A DNA stretch of 64,000 bases from Clostridiales bacterium (GTDB lineage: Bacteria; Bacillota; Clostridia; Oscillospirales; Oscillospiraceae). A model generated the notes under the pieces. That model was not told the DNA's origin. It searched no databases and was given only the letters and a program-made list of their open reading frames with translations. The stretch covers positions 1-64,000 of the forward strand of contig JAQXKZ010000025.1 in NCBI GenBank assembly GCA_029010715.1. The letters run 5' to 3'. Shown here piece after piece: positions 52,153 to 62,723 of the stretch. Every line of letters starts with the position of its first letter. Position 1 is the first letter of the stretch. Position numbers and translations under genes: made by a program.

Positions 52153-53364
52153 ATGAGATTATCCAATACCGCTTTGAACATCGAATACTCTCTGGTACAG
52201 GCCTTCTTCTGGATGGGCTTTTGTATCAGTTTTTCCTTTGCCGCCTTCTATCTTCAGAGCCGCGGCTACAGCAACTCCGAGCTCGGACTGGTCCTGTCAC
52301 TCGGCAATGTCGGCGGGCTTGTTGTCTCCCCCGTGCTCGCTTCGGTCATTGACCGTTCGAAGAAAAGCGCGCTGTTCGTGAGCCTATGGTCCATAATCGC
52401 GCTGCAGTATCTGCTGCTGATCGTGCAGCTTCTGCTCCCCGGCAAAGGTCCGCTGATATCGCTGACATATTGTCTCTACCTTAGCTCCACCATAGTTATG
52501 AATCCGCTCGAGACACAGCTGGCGTTCATTATGAGCTCCTGGGGCGGCGAGGTCAGCTACAGTTCCGCGCGCGGCATCGGCTCTCTCGCCTACGCGCTCT
52601 CATCCATGTTCATCGGCAGTCTTGTCGCCGTGCGCAGTGCGGCCGTACTTCCCTCCGCCGCGCTTGTTTTCCTGACCGCACAGACTTGTGTACTCATATA
52701 TATCCGGTTCCAGTACAGCCGATGCGCTCCGGAAGCTGAGTCCTCATTCGCCGGGCCTGACGGCGGTACCCATGAGAGCAGGAGTCTGCGTCAGTTTTTT
52801 CTCACGAATAAACGCTTCTGCTTGATGCTGCTCGGGCTTGCGCTGATGTTTTTCGCTCACAACCTCGTCACCGGCTTTATGATAAACATCGTCAGAAACC
52901 TCGGCGGCGATTCGTCCGACATGGGCAGGGTGAACGGTGTAATGGCTATGATGGAGATACCCGTAATGCTGCTCTACGGCAGGCTCACAATGCGCGTAAA
53001 GTGCTCGTCAACGATACGTTTTGCCGCGGTCATGTTCGTTTTCCGTGCATTATCCATTGCTCTTGCGCCGAATCTTCCCTGTCTTTACGCAGCCCAGATA
53101 TTTCAGGCGGCCTCCTTCGCAATCATTACCCCGGCCATGGTGCAGTATGTCACCGTTGTGATACGTCCGGAGGATTTCGCCAAAGGGCAGTCGCTCTCCT
53201 ATGGCATGACGACGCTCGGTTCTATTTTCTCCGGTCTCTTCGGAGGTATCATGTACGACCATCTCTCCGTGACGGCCACAATGCTTATCGGCACCGCAGT
53301 ATGCGCGGTCGGCGCGACGCTTTGCGCCGGCGCGACAGAAAATACCGGAGAAAAGCCCTGCTGA
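52153..53364 (+). CDS. MFS transporter
   Basis: The 403-residue protein has about 12 membrane helices. The N-terminus TALNIEYSLVQAFFWMGFCISFSF and the loops SNSELGLVLSLGNVGGLVVSPVLASVIDR match the MFS_1-like (PF12832) branch, related to the nucleoside and sugar/H+ symporters. The ATG at 52153 is seven bases after GGAG; a second ATG at 52141 is less likely. The substrate is unknown. It stands alone between stretches with repeats, and a terminator follows at 53434-53460. Confidence 0.87.
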   Translation: MRLSNTALNIEYSLVQAFFWMGFCISFSFAAFYLQSRGYSNSELGLVLSLGNVGGLVVSPVLASVIDRSKKSALFVSLWSIIALQYLLLIVQLLLPGKGPLISLTYCLYLSSTIVMNPLETQLAFIMSSWGGEVSYSSARGIGSLAYALSSMFIGSLVAVRSAAVLPSAALVFLTAQTCVLIYIRFQYSRCAPEAESSFAGPDGGTHESRSLRQFFLTNKRFCLMLLGLALMFFAHNLVTGFMINIVRNLGGDSSDMGRVNGVMAMMEIPVMLLYGRLTMRVKCSSTIRFAAVMFVFRALSIALAPNLPCLYAAQIFQAASFAIITPAMVQYVTVVIRPEDFAKGQSLSYGMTTLGSIFSGLFGGIMYDHLSVTATMLIGTAVCAVGATLCAGATENTGEKPC

Positions 53365-53433
53365 CTGCCGGGTCGCACGGCCTGATTTGACCGTCTCCGG
53401 CCCGGTACGGTCCATCGCGGCCCAAATGCAAAA

Positions 53434-53460
53434 ACCCGCTGAGAAAAATTCTCAGCGGGT
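53434..53460 (+). terminator. Terminator of the MFS gene
   Basis: ACCCGCTGAGAA and its complement form a 12-base stem around AAA. The A run before it and the T-containing tail suit either direction. Confidence 0.75.
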
Positions 53461-53503
53461 ATTGTATTCATTCGAAATACCGTCGGAATCATACCGGACT
53501 TCA

Positions 53504-53532
53504 TATACTAAAGCGCAATAAAAAAGCAGACA
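53504..53532 (+). repeat. Dispersed repeat, right-end unit, copy C
   Basis: The unit TATACTAAAGCGCAATAAAA followed by AAGCAGACA recurs at 53763-53790 with one change and one deletion. Confidence 0.7.
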
Positions 53533-53710
53533 TTCGGTGCATGCGGTATGCTTTGCGCCCTGCTCCCCGGTTTTGCTGTACCTGCTTGTTATCATGTTAC
53601 CTCCTGTAATCAACAGAGTTTACCACAGGGTTTTTCACGGGGTTTTCCACATCTTCTGTATCTTCCGTCCTGCTCCCGCTCTGAATTATTCAGATGCTTA
53701 ACCCTTTCCC

Positions 53711-53790
53711 TGCGCTTAATGCGCATTAAAAAATCCTCTCCTGTGGGCTTCATAAAAGGCTTTATACTAAAGTGCAATAAAAAGCAGACA
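53711..53790 (+). repeat. Dispersed repeat, full copy B
   Basis: It combines the left unit of copy A (53711-53744) and the right unit of copy C (53763-53790), separated by 18 bases. It seems the complete element, of about 80 bases. Confidence 0.7.
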
Positions 53791-53904
53791 AGGGTATACT
53801 GGGCAGAATAGTGTCATGCGAGGCGGCATGCGGTGCACAATGGAGATATACGGTCGAAGCTGCCGAGGATGCATGCCGCGTTTATGGCCCAAAAGATTAT
53901 CTTG

Positions 53905-53923
53905 TTTTATTGCGCTTCAGTAT
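53905..53923 (-). repeat. Dispersed repeat, inverted right-end unit
   Basis: TTTTATTGCGCTTCAGTAT is the inverse of the right unit of copy C with one mismatch, so copies face each other across 53504-53923. Confidence 0.6.
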
Positions 53924-54231
53924 TATTCCGAAGGCGGGCGGAGGCAGGAGACGGTGAGGAGCCTCGGCAGCCGCCGCAAAACGAAAAACACAGATGGCAT
54001 TGATATGCTCTCTGTGTTTTTGTATTTATTCTTACGCTGTGAGACAGGTCAGAGGGTCAATACTACCGCCGGCGCCGTACACGGCAATGCACAGGGGTGT
54101 TCCCTGTCCGCTCCCGCACATGGCCGTGACGCCGCGGGGCTGATCAGACCGCAGGGACGGACCCGGCTGCCGTCGTTAACGGCGGGGAACTCCGTAAGAC
54201 CGACATTATTTTATTCTTGTCAGCAGCATTC

Positions 54232-54277
54232 ATCGGTTCTTCGTATCAGTCCCTCTGCGTAAATACCCATTCGCGCT
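54232..54277 (-). pseudogene. Duplicated 3' end of a GtrA-domain gene
   Basis: These 46 bases match 54327-54372, the end of the GT2-GtrA gene, with only two changes, including the last codons, stop and a few bases beyond. The copy would end REWVFTQRD instead of REWVFSQKD. No further upstream homology is seen, so it is a fragment left by duplication or by loss of a neighbouring paralogue. Confidence 0.6.
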
Positions 54278-54340
54278 GACGGGAGAGGATTTACGGGGGA
54301 GCGCGCCTGCGGGCGCGCTTCATATAATCGGTTCTTCGTA

Positions 54341-55426
54341 TCAGTCCTTCTGCGAAAATACCCATTCGCGCTGGATGTGATAACTGATGAAGAACAGGCA
54401 GGTGTCTATGACGAACTTGATGAGCGTGGCAAGTATTGGGATGCTGTTGGAAAGCAGATGGTTTATCAGAGTCACCAGGGCGGCAGAGACAAGCATCTGC
54501 GGCACGCACAGGCAGTAGTAACGCAGCAGAGCGCGCTTGTAGTTCTTCCTGTTCTCAAACACGACCGCATTGTTAGCGCTGAAATTGGCAAACGACGAAC
54601 AGACGCGGGCGACGGCGGTGGATACAAGCTCCCTGTATGCGCCGAGCCCGGCCCCGAAGAGCTTCATGACGAGATAAAACACGCACAGGTCTATAATCGT
54701 CGAACCGGCCGAGCTGAGCAGGAACTTGAACATTACCTTAAATATTCTCCACGAGTCCTTTACCGCGTCATAGTGAGAGCTGTAATCATCAGGATCGTAA
54801 ACCGTCTCTATGGGCTGCTCAACAAAGCCTATGCCCAGACGCTTCATATTCAGAAGCATGTTCGTCTCATACTCAAAGCGCTCACCGGATATTTCGTTGA
54901 AGCGCGCAAGATACTGCGCCGGTATGGCGCGCAGGCCGGTCTGCGTATCGGAGAGCTTGATCCCGTAGCAAATGCGGAACAGGCGTGAGGTAGTCTTATT
55001 GCCGGCGACGCTCCTCGGAGGTATGCCGGGCTGATCGAAGTCGCGGCAGCCGAGAACAACCCTATCACCGCACTCGAGCATTTTCTGCCCGCAGGCTATT
55101 ATATCCTTCGTCAGGTGCTGGCCGTCACCGTCGATGGTGATGACGCCCTTCAGTTCGGGGAGGTTTTCGTGTACATAGGCAAAGCCGGTCTTGAGTCCCC
55201 TGCCCTTGCCGCGGTTCACTTCATGCGTGAGCACGGTGCACTGCTCATGCGCAGCGGCCTCGTCGAACCAGTGTTTGTGGTCGTCGTCGCTGCCGTCATT
55301 GATAATCACAATATGCTCAAAGCCGTTGGCGATAAGTTCCTCGACCACTTTTTTAAATTTTCCGTTAGGATTGAGAGACGGCAATACTACCGCCGTGCTC
55401 TGTCTGCAATCTGTTTGTTCTGACAT
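54341..55426 (-). CDS. Glycosyltransferase family 2 fused to a GtrA membrane domain
   Basis: Residues 10-220 are a GT-A glycosyltransferase of the dolichyl/undecaprenyl-phosphate sugar synthase type: LPSLNPNGKF, VIINDGSDDD, NRGKGRGLKTGFAY and ITIDGDGQH (metal-binding Asp residues, near 98). Residues 232-357 are a GtrA domain with four membrane helices (FLLSSAGSTIIDLCVFYLVM ... SYHIQREWVFSQKD). Together they probably load a sugar onto a lipid phosphate and pass it across the membrane for glycan or teichoic-acid decoration. Such fusions are known in Firmicutes. It lies just behind two genes for a membrane-anchored protein and a phosphodiester glycosidase on the same strand. Confidence 0.9.
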   Translation of the reverse strand: MSEQTDCRQSTAVVLPSLNPNGKFKKVVEELIANGFEHIVIINDGSDDDHKHWFDEAAAHEQCTVLTHEVNRGKGRGLKTGFAYVHENLPELKGVITIDGDGQHLTKDIIACGQKMLECGDRVVLGCRDFDQPGIPPRSVAGNKTTSRLFRICYGIKLSDTQTGLRAIPAQYLARFNEISGERFEYETNMLLNMKRLGIGFVEQPIETVYDPDDYSSHYDAVKDSWRIFKVMFKFLLSSAGSTIIDLCVFYLVMKLFGAGLGAYRELVSTAVARVCSSFANFSANNAVVFENRKNYKRALLRYYCLCVPQMLVSAALVTLINHLLSNSIPILATLIKFVIDTCLFFISYHIQREWVFSQKD

Positions 55427-55471
55427 ATTCCGTCCTTTGGGAGGCCCGGCCTCTCATAAATCTTTATGAAT

Positions 55472-56581
55472 TTAATAGAGCTCCAGGGAAATGGCACGGA
55501 TATCGTCGTTCGTGTCAACGACAATGATCTTCATGTTGCTGGTGTTCTGCTCCTCGCCGCGGCCCGGAGTGAAGGTGGTTGCCTCGGCAGAGATATCGCA
55601 CATATAGAAACCGTCGCCGAGAGCCAGGGCGCCGTTTAGCACGGTGGAGTCGACCCTGACCGAAGCGGTATGTGCCCAGCTCAGACCGTCCATGGCTTCC
55701 TTCATTCTGTTATCAAGGTCGGCGCCCAGCTTCAGATAGGGCATGAGACGCTGATACCCGTAACTGGGATCGACCGCGCCGGAGGTGTAGGTCAGGTAAC
55801 GGTCTGCAAAGGCCGCCGAGAACTCACCGAGACGGGCAAGCTGATCCTCGTTGCAGGGCTTGATGAACTGGGAGTCATCCTTATTCGGATCTATTACGAC
55901 GACATTGCCGTCCTCGTCCTTAATGACCGGTTCAAGCTTGCCGATGCAATGGTCATACTCATATCTGACCTTGGTGGGCAGGCCGTCGAACTCATCGTAA
56001 TAGTCCTCCAGGACGTCATACTGTATATTGTCCTCGACGATATACTCGCTGCCGAGTTTAATGTCGTTGAGGTACAGGGAATAGGTCCTCGGAATGACTG
56101 CCTCAACAGAGCTGTACAGGCCGTTGAAATCGAACTCCTCGCTGTATATCTTCCAGGGGAGCATGGAGAACTTGACTTTATCCTTATAGCTTTCGTCCTC
56201 AACAAGGCTCACGGTGCCGAAAACGCTGCCGTTGCACTTTAGAGAGTAGCTGATAACGGTACCGGAATCCGAGCTGCCGCTTCTGACATAGGTGACACCG
56301 TCGGAGAGCATCTGCTTGACATACTCCGCGACCTCCTCATTCGACTGCACCTCATGCGGCATGGAAGCAATAGTCTGTTCTATTCCCTCGCCCCAGAGCT
56401 TATCGTTGAGTTCGGATACGTACTTATCCATGGTGACAGTCGGCTGTGCCGCCTGATATTCCTCGGCATAGTCCCATACCTTAGTCAGGGCAAAGGCCGA
56501 CACGCCGACAAGAACGAGGCCGTAGACCAAAAGGCTTATCCAATAGACGCGCGAGTTATTCTTTTTCTTCTTTCTGGCCAT
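55472..56581 (-). CDS. Hypothetical membrane-anchored extracellular protein, 369 residues
   Basis: A short basic N-terminus (MARKKKKNNS) and one membrane helix (about 13-33) are followed by a large acidic, Asp/Glu/Tyr-rich outer domain. I recognise no domain. GSSDSGTVISYSLKCNGSVF and a segment around EFDFNGLYSSVEAVIPRTYS suggest a beta-rich fold of NTF2-like pieces, but that is a guess. It lies 17 bases from the phosphodiester glycosidase and 45 from the GT2-GtrA gene, all on the minus strand, so it probably belongs to the same surface-polymer system. Confidence 0.75.
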   Translation of the reverse strand: MARKKKKNNSRVYWISLLVYGLVLVGVSAFALTKVWDYAEEYQAAQPTVTMDKYVSELNDKLWGEGIEQTIASMPHEVQSNEEVAEYVKQMLSDGVTYVRSGSSDSGTVISYSLKCNGSVFGTVSLVEDESYKDKVKFSMLPWKIYSEEFDFNGLYSSVEAVIPRTYSLYLNDIKLGSEYIVEDNIQYDVLEDYYDEFDGLPTKVRYEYDHCIGKLEPVIKDEDGNVVVIDPNKDDSQFIKPCNEDQLARLGEFSAAFADRYLTYTSGAVDPSYGYQRLMPYLKLGADLDNRMKEAMDGLSWAHTASVRVDSTVLNGALALGDGFYMCDISAEATTFTPGRGEEQNTSNMKIIVVDTNDDIRAISLELY

Positions 56582-56598
56582 AAGTAGTCACCTCACCA

Positions 56599-57720
56599 TT
56601 ACCTGAACAGGAACGCATCGGGTAAGGGACGGGGCTGGCCGTTTTCCGCCGAGCAGCTGTTCACATATCTGTCCTCGTAGTACATTACGGTCGAAGAACC
56701 GCCGTCCATGTTGCAGGCATTGACCGCGCCGTAGTCGAGCAGCACGTCGATGACGTCCTGATATTTCGCGCCGATACTGTGCACCTGGCGTCCGTCAATT
56801 ACAAGCATCAGGACAGCGCCGTCCGCCCTCTGCGCAATGGCAGTTCTGGGGTTGACACCGGTAGAAAGATATTCGGAAGGAGTCGGCTCTCCGTTGGAGA
56901 TCAGAATGGGTCCAAAGGAAACTCCGTTGACAATATTACAGGCAACGCAGTCATCATAGGAATAGAATCCCACATGGAGAACACCGTCCTTGTCAAAGCC
57001 GGCAAAGCCGTTTGCCGGGCCGGCATCTGCATTGTAAACGACGCCGTCGATTATTGCGATGCCCTCGGGTATACCGCCGAGTCCGCCGCCGCCGTCGTCC
57101 CTGAAGCCGCCGGCGTTGATACCGCCGAGAGCGTCGTACTTGTCCACATACTCATCAAGGCGCAGGCCTACGCCGCCGTAGCTGTCGGGCATACCGACAA
57201 AAACGCGCGTGGGATCGAGGATGACGAGCATATAGCCTACAAAGCCGTTGCCCTTGATGTCGACAAAAATGACGCCGTCGCCGTCTTCATCGACAAGACC
57301 GTAGTCATCTCTGCCGTCTTCGCCGCCGCTGTTCTCATCCTGAGCATGGACATTTATAAGAGAGGTATCCGTCGAGATGTCCTTATCCATCTCCTCGACG
57401 GCTCTGATCTCCTTCAGTTCATCGGCAGTAAGGAAAATCTGCGGAATGAACTTGAAACGTCTGGTCTCGTCCATGGTGCTTATGAACATATCCCTGAGCG
57501 CGGGAGAGGGGCCCTTCACGATAATATACTCGAGCGTAAGGCAGGCGCAGCCGACGACAAGGCCGGTGACGATAATGAAGCCGGCAACACGGTCCCAGAA
57601 GCGCTGTCTCTTTCTGCGCTTTAGCCGCTTTTCCCTGAGCTCTTTTTCGCCAATTTCGCTGCTTTCCTCTATGTTATGTACTGTATTTTCTGTCTCGTTA
57701 TCTTTTATTTTCTTTTTCAC
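56599..57720 (-). CDS. Membrane-anchored phosphodiester glycosidase (NAGPA domain) protein
   Basis: A cytoplasmic, Lys/Glu-rich N-terminus (about 1-45) and one membrane helix (about 46-68) precede an outer domain. Residues 160-370 match the phosphodiester glycosidase/NAGPA fold: KYDALGGINAGGFRD, ITNGVSFGP-like GVSFGPILISNGEP, NPRTAIAQRADGAVLMLVIDGR and NMDGGSSTVMYY, with Asp and Asn in GINAGGF and CNMDGGSS as key residues. The family cleaves GlcNAc-1-phosphodiester links or acts on exopolysaccharides. The GTG at 57720 is six bases after AAGGTG. An Asp/Gly-rich linker (about 120-150) could bind calcium. Confidence 0.87.
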   Translation of the reverse strand: MKKKIKDNETENTVHNIEESSEIGEKELREKRLKRRKRQRFWDRVAGFIIVTGLVVGCACLTLEYIIVKGPSPALRDMFISTMDETRRFKFIPQIFLTADELKEIRAVEEMDKDISTDTSLINVHAQDENSGGEDGRDDYGLVDEDGDGVIFVDIKGNGFVGYMLVILDPTRVFVGMPDSYGGVGLRLDEYVDKYDALGGINAGGFRDDGGGGLGGIPEGIAIIDGVVYNADAGPANGFAGFDKDGVLHVGFYSYDDCVACNIVNGVSFGPILISNGEPTPSEYLSTGVNPRTAIAQRADGAVLMLVIDGRQVHSIGAKYQDVIDVLLDYGAVNACNMDGGSSTVMYYEDRYVNSCSAENGQPRPLPDAFLFR

Positions 57721-57952
57721 AGTTACACCTTCGCTTTTGTTCTGATACCGGAGCTTTTTACACCGCCGTATGAACGTAAAGTTCTGCATAAGACGCGATT
57801 ACACAGGCCGCGCCCCATAACCGATTAAGGCTTATAATCATGAATTATCCGGACACAGTAATCCAATTTACGCGTGTATTTTACCATAAGAGCAAAGACG
57901 TTACAAGCAATAATTATACGATTTAATAAAATTGTAAAAGTTTACATAAAAT

Positions 57953-57978
57953 CGCCCCCGTCCTTTCGGACGGGGGCG
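57953..57978 (-). terminator. Terminator of the rpsL-tuf operon
   Basis: CGCCCCCGTCC and its complement form an 11-base GC stem around TTTC. The minus strand continues ATTTTATG. It lies just after tuf. Confidence 0.85.
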
Positions 57979-58004
57979 CGGAAATATACGGTTATCGGGA
58001 AGGA

Positions 58005-59258
<1,254 letters not shown>

Positions 59259-59291
59259 TGTAAATTCCTCCTAAATAGAATGAATATAAAT

Positions 59292-61382
59292 TTACTTGTT
59301 AAATCCAAAGCCGGTGCGGGCACTGACAAGGGATTCCTGCAGGTTCTTCGGCAGTTCGACGAAGTGGCTGGGCTCCATGCTGTAGGTGGCTCTGCCCTGA
59401 GTCTTGCTGCGAAGGTCGGTGGCATATCCGAACATCGTGGAAAGCGGAACGTTGCACTCAATGACCGCAGCGCCGTTTCTGATCTCGGAGCCAACTATCT
59501 GGCCGCGTCTGGAGTTGATATCGCCCATAACATCGCCCATGTATTCATCGGGCGCGGTGACGACCACCTTCATTATAGGTTCAAGCAGCGTGGGACCGGC
59601 CTTTTGGCACGCCTCCTTGAAAGCCATGCTGCCGCAGATCTTGAAGGCCATCTCCGAAGAGTCGACCTCGTGGAAGGAACCGTCCAGCAACGTGGCCTTT
59701 ACATCAACGACCTGATATCCGGCGAGTACGCCGGAGAGCATTGCGCCCTGGATACCCTGATCCACACAGGGGATGTATTCCTTCGGGATAGCGCCGCCGG
59801 TAATCTTATTCACGAACTCGTAGCCCTTGCCGGACTCGTTGGGCTCGATCATAAGCTTTACGTGCGCGAACTGTCCCTTGCCGCCGGTCTGACGGACGTA
59901 GCGGGTGTCGACCGTTGCGGACTTCCTGATGGTCTCCTTATAGGAAACCTGCGGCTTGCCCACGTTGGCCTCGACCTTGAACTCCCTCAGCAGCCTGTCC
60001 ACTATGATCTCCAGGTGCAGCTCGCCCATGCCGGCTATAATAGTCTGACCGGTCTCTTCATCCGTGTAGGTCTTGAAGGTCGGGTCTTCGTCAGCCAGCT
60101 TCTGCAGGGCGATAGCCATCTTCTCCTGACCCGCCTTCGTCTTGGGCTCAATGGCCACGCGGATAACGGGATCAGGAAACTCCATGGATTCAAGGATGAT
60201 CTGATTTTTCTCGTCACAGAGGGTGTCGCCGGTGGTGGTGTTTTTAAGTCCCACCGCAGCGGCGATATCTCCGGAATAGACCTTGTCGATATCTTCTCTG
60301 TGGTTTGCGTGCATGAGCAGGATGCGGCCGAGACGCTCACGGACGCCCTTTGTGGAGTTCATGACCGTTTTGCCGGTTTCGACCGTGCCGGAATAGACAC
60401 GGAAGAAGCTCAGGCGGCCGACATATGGGTCGGTCATGATCTTGAACGCCAGCGCGGAGAACGGGGCATTGTCATCGGGTTCGCGTTTCTCATTCTCGCC
60501 GGTTTTGGGAGCGACGCCTTCAATAGCGGGCACATCCAGCGGCGAAGGCATGTAGTCGACAATAGCGTCGAGCAGCTTCTGCACGCCCTTGTTTTTATAA
60601 GAAGTGCCGCATGTCACGGGAACCATCTTTACCGCAACAGTGGCTTTTCTTACTGCGGCACGGATCTTATCCGCGGGTACTTCTTCGCCGCTGAGATACA
60701 TATCCATTATCTCATCGTCGAAGTCGGAGACTGCCTCCAGCAGCTTATCACGATATTCGTCGGCCAGCCCGCGCATGTCTTCCGGAATCTCCTCGGTGCG
60801 CATGTCTTTGCCGAGATCATCGTAATAAATGCGTGCGTTCATATCCACAAGGTCGATAATACCTTTAAAGCTGTCCTCGCTGCCTATGGGCAGCTGGATC
60901 GGAACGGCATTGCATTTAAGTCTGTCATGCACCATCTCAAGCACATGGAAGAAGTCGGCGCCCATGATATCCATTTTGTTCACATATATCATGCGCGGGA
61001 CATTGTAATGGTCTGCCTGTCTCCAAACGGTCTCAGACTGGGGCTCGACGCCGCCCTTTGCACAAAGAACCGTAACGCAGCCGTCCAGCACTCGAAGGGA
61101 GCGCTCAACCTCGGCGGTAAAGTCAACGTGGCCCGGGGTGTCGATGATATTGATACGGGTATCACGCCAGAAGCAGGTGGTAGCGGCGGAGGTAATGGTT
61201 ATGCCTCTCTCCTGCTCCTGCTCCATCCAGTCCATGGTCGCAGTGCCTTCATGAGTCTCACCCAGCTTATAGTTTACGCCGGTGTAGAAAAGGATACGCT
61301 CAGTCGTCGTAGTCTTTCCCGCGTCAATGTGAGCCATGATGCCGATATTTCTCGTTTTTTCAAGTGAATATTTTCTGGGCAT
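59292..61382 (-). CDS. fusA: Elongation factor G
   Basis: EF-G drives ribosome translocation. The 696-residue protein shows [21 protein letters not shown] (P-loop near 17), [14 protein letters not shown] (switch I), [19 protein letters not shown] and the five-domain plan, with domain IV holding [12 protein letters not shown] and the C-terminal [21 protein letters not shown] precedes the ATG. It lies between rpsG (21 bases) and tuf (33 bases) in the canonical order. Confidence 0.98.
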   Translation of the reverse strand: MPRKYSLEKTRNIGIMAHIDAGKTTTTERILFYTGVNYKLGETHEGTATMDWMEQEQERGITITSAATTCFWRDTRINIIDTPGHVDFTAEVERSLRVLDGCVTVLCAKGGVEPQSETVWRQADHYNVPRMIYVNKMDIMGADFFHVLEMVHDRLKCNAVPIQLPIGSEDSFKGIIDLVDMNARIYYDDLGKDMRTEEIPEDMRGLADEYRDKLLEAVSDFDDEIMDMYLSGEEVPADKIRAAVRKATVAVKMVPVTCGTSYKNKGVQKLLDAIVDYMPSPLDVPAIEGVAPKTGENEKREPDDNAPFSALAFKIMTDPYVGRLSFFRVYSGTVETGKTVMNSTKGVRERLGRILLMHANHREDIDKVYSGDIAAAVGLKNTTTGDTLCDEKNQIILESMEFPDPVIRVAIEPKTKAGQEKMAIALQKLADEDPTFKTYTDEETGQTIIAGMGELHLEIIVDRLLREFKVEANVGKPQVSYKETIRKSATVDTRYVRQTGGKGQFAHVKLMIEPNESGKGYEFVNKITGGAIPKEYIPCVDQGIQGAMLSGVLAGYQVVDVKATLLDGSFHEVDSSEMAFKICGSMAFKEACQKAGPTLLEPIMKVVVTAPDEYMGDVMGDINSRRGQIVGSEIRNGAAVIECNVPLSTMFGYATDLRSKTQGRATYSMEPSHFVELPKNLQESLVSARTGFGFNK

Positions 61383-61403
61383 GAAATTCTCCTGAAAGGA
61401 TGA

Positions 61404-61874
61404 TTACCATCTGAAGTGCGCAAACGCCTTGTTGGCCTCTGCGTTCTTGTGCATATCCTCGCGCTTCTTGACGGATGCGCCGAGGTTGTTGCAAGCGTCC
61501 ATGATCTCGCCTGCAAGGCGCTCTTTCATGGTCTTTTCGCTGCGCTTGCGGCTGTAGTCCACGAGCCAGCGCAGAGCCAGGGTCTGGCGGCGGGCAGGTC
61601 TGACTTCGATAGGAACCTGATAGGTTGCGCCACCGACACGACGGGCCTTGACCTCCAGAGCGGGCATGATGTTGTTCATAGCTTCGGTGAAAGCATCAAG
61701 GGGCTCCTTACCGGTCTTTTCCTTGATGATATCAAAAGCATCGTAAACGACCTTCTGAGCAACACCCTTCTTGCCGTCGAGCATAACGCCGTTGATGAGT
61801 TTGGTCACCAGAACGCTGTTATACATAGGATCGGGCAAGATTTCTCTTTTGGGAACATTACCTCTTCTGGGCAC
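61404..61874 (-). CDS. rpsG: 30S ribosomal protein S7
   Basis: S7 nucleates the head of the small subunit. The sequence (M)[66 protein letters not shown] and [18 protein letters not shown] is typical. The GTG at 61874 lies behind GGAGGG and gives 156 residues, the standard length; the ATG at 61892 overlaps the ribosome site. Confidence 0.97.
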   Translation of the reverse strand: MPRRGNVPKREILPDPMYNSVLVTKLINGVMLDGKKGVAQKVVYDAFDIIKEKTGKEPLDAFTEAMNNIMPALEVKARRVGGATYQVPIEVRPARRQTLALRWLVDYSRKRSEKTMKERLAGEIMDACNNLGASVKKREDMHKNAEANKAFAHFRW

Positions 61875-62006
61875 GTTTCTTCCCTCCTTCATTAAAAAAT
61901 GGAATCACAGGTACTCGAACGCCTACGCGTCCGTTGCGCCCCGAGGTCTATCCACATAAATAATATATAGATAAACTACAGGGCAAAATTGCCGCTGAAG
62001 TTGATT

Positions 62007-62432
62007 TTACTTCTTCTTTGCAGCCTTGGGTCTCTTCGCGCCGTACTTGGAACGGGCCTGCATACGACCGTTGACGCCCTGAGCGTCGAGCGTACCGCGG
62101 ATGATGTGGTAACGGACACCAGGAAGGTCCTTAACACGGCCGCCGCGGATCATAACCACGGAGTGCTCCTGAAGGTTATGGCCGATACCGGGGATGTACG
62201 CAGTAACTTCGTAGCCGTTGGTCAGACGGACACGGGCGATTTTACGCAGAGCGGAGTTAGGCTTCTTGGGAGTGGAGGTACGCACTGCGGTGCATACGCC
62301 TCTCTTCTGAGGAGCGCTCAGGTCGGTCTCCTTGTTCTTCAGAGTGTTCAGACCCTTCTGCATTGCAGGAGAGGTGGACTTGTAGGTGACCTTTTCTCTG
62401 CCTTTTCTCACCAGCTGGTTAAAGGTAGGCAT
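62007..62432 (-). CDS. rpsL: 30S ribosomal protein S12
   Basis: S12 monitors decoding at the A site. [41 protein letters not shown] (the lysine that changes in streptomycin resistance is unmutated here) and [19 protein letters not shown] identify it. It has 141 residues. GAAAGGAG precedes the ATG at 62432. It opens the str operon, with a strong promoter at 62550-62578 and a leader of about 110 bases. Confidence 0.98.
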   Translation of the reverse strand: MPTFNQLVRKGREKVTYKSTSPAMQKGLNTLKNKETDLSAPQKRGVCTAVRTSTPKKPNSALRKIARVRLTNGYEVTAYIPGIGHNLQEHSVVMIRGGRVKDLPGVRYHIIRGTLDAQGVNGRMQARSKYGAKRPKAAKKK

Positions 62433-62549
62433 TTTTTTCTCCTTTCTTCAATTGTCGTGAGGCTGCGCAGTTTTCACACAAAAAGCATTGAAAACTCAGG
62501 TTTTTTGTGCATCTTGCGATTGGGCGCGCAGATACCCACGCAAGTTCTG

Positions 62550-62578
62550 ATATTAGCATATTTCACAATTTTAGTCAA
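62550..62578 (-). promoter_or_regulatory. Promoter of the str operon
   Basis: The minus strand reads TTGACT (62578-62573), a 17-base spacer and TAATAT (62555-62550), 118 bases before rpsL. In the leader, CACAAAAA and TTTTTGTG (about 62477-62510) can pair; this may be an autoregulatory structure. Confidence 0.75.
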
Positions 62579-62649
62579 GAATTTTTGTTGGAAAAAATTA
62601 TATGATTCTTTCTTACGGCGGTCTTTACTTAACGCTTAAGGATCGCACG

Positions 62650-62681
62650 GGCGCCCGGCCGGCATAAGCCGGTCGGGCGCC
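62650..62681 (-). terminator. GC-rich hairpin between rpoC and rpsL
   Basis: GGCGCCCGGCCGGC (62650-62663) pairs with 62668-62681 with one G-U around ATAA. There is no T-run, so termination may be partial. No L7Ae-type gene, often found here in Firmicutes, is present. Confidence 0.6.
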
Positions 62682-62723
62682 TGTTCACCTCTATGAAACC
62701 GGACCGGGCCGGCTGCTGTTTTA

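Larger units (their letters stand above)
53365..54340. other. Repeat-rich gene-free stretch of about 1 kb
   Basis: No gene is supported. It contains the MFS terminator (53434-53460), repeat units at 53504-53532, 53711-53744, 53763-53790 and, inverted, 53905-53923, a hairpin near 53984-54021 and a duplicated gene end (54232-54277). A 148-codon frame from 53816 crosses these repeats and is not a gene. Confidence 0.6.

Noticed and set aside
53816..54262. 148-codon plus-strand ORF
   Set aside because: It crosses a repeat and a hairpin, has a Cys/Arg-rich composition typical of chance frames, and lacks an SD.
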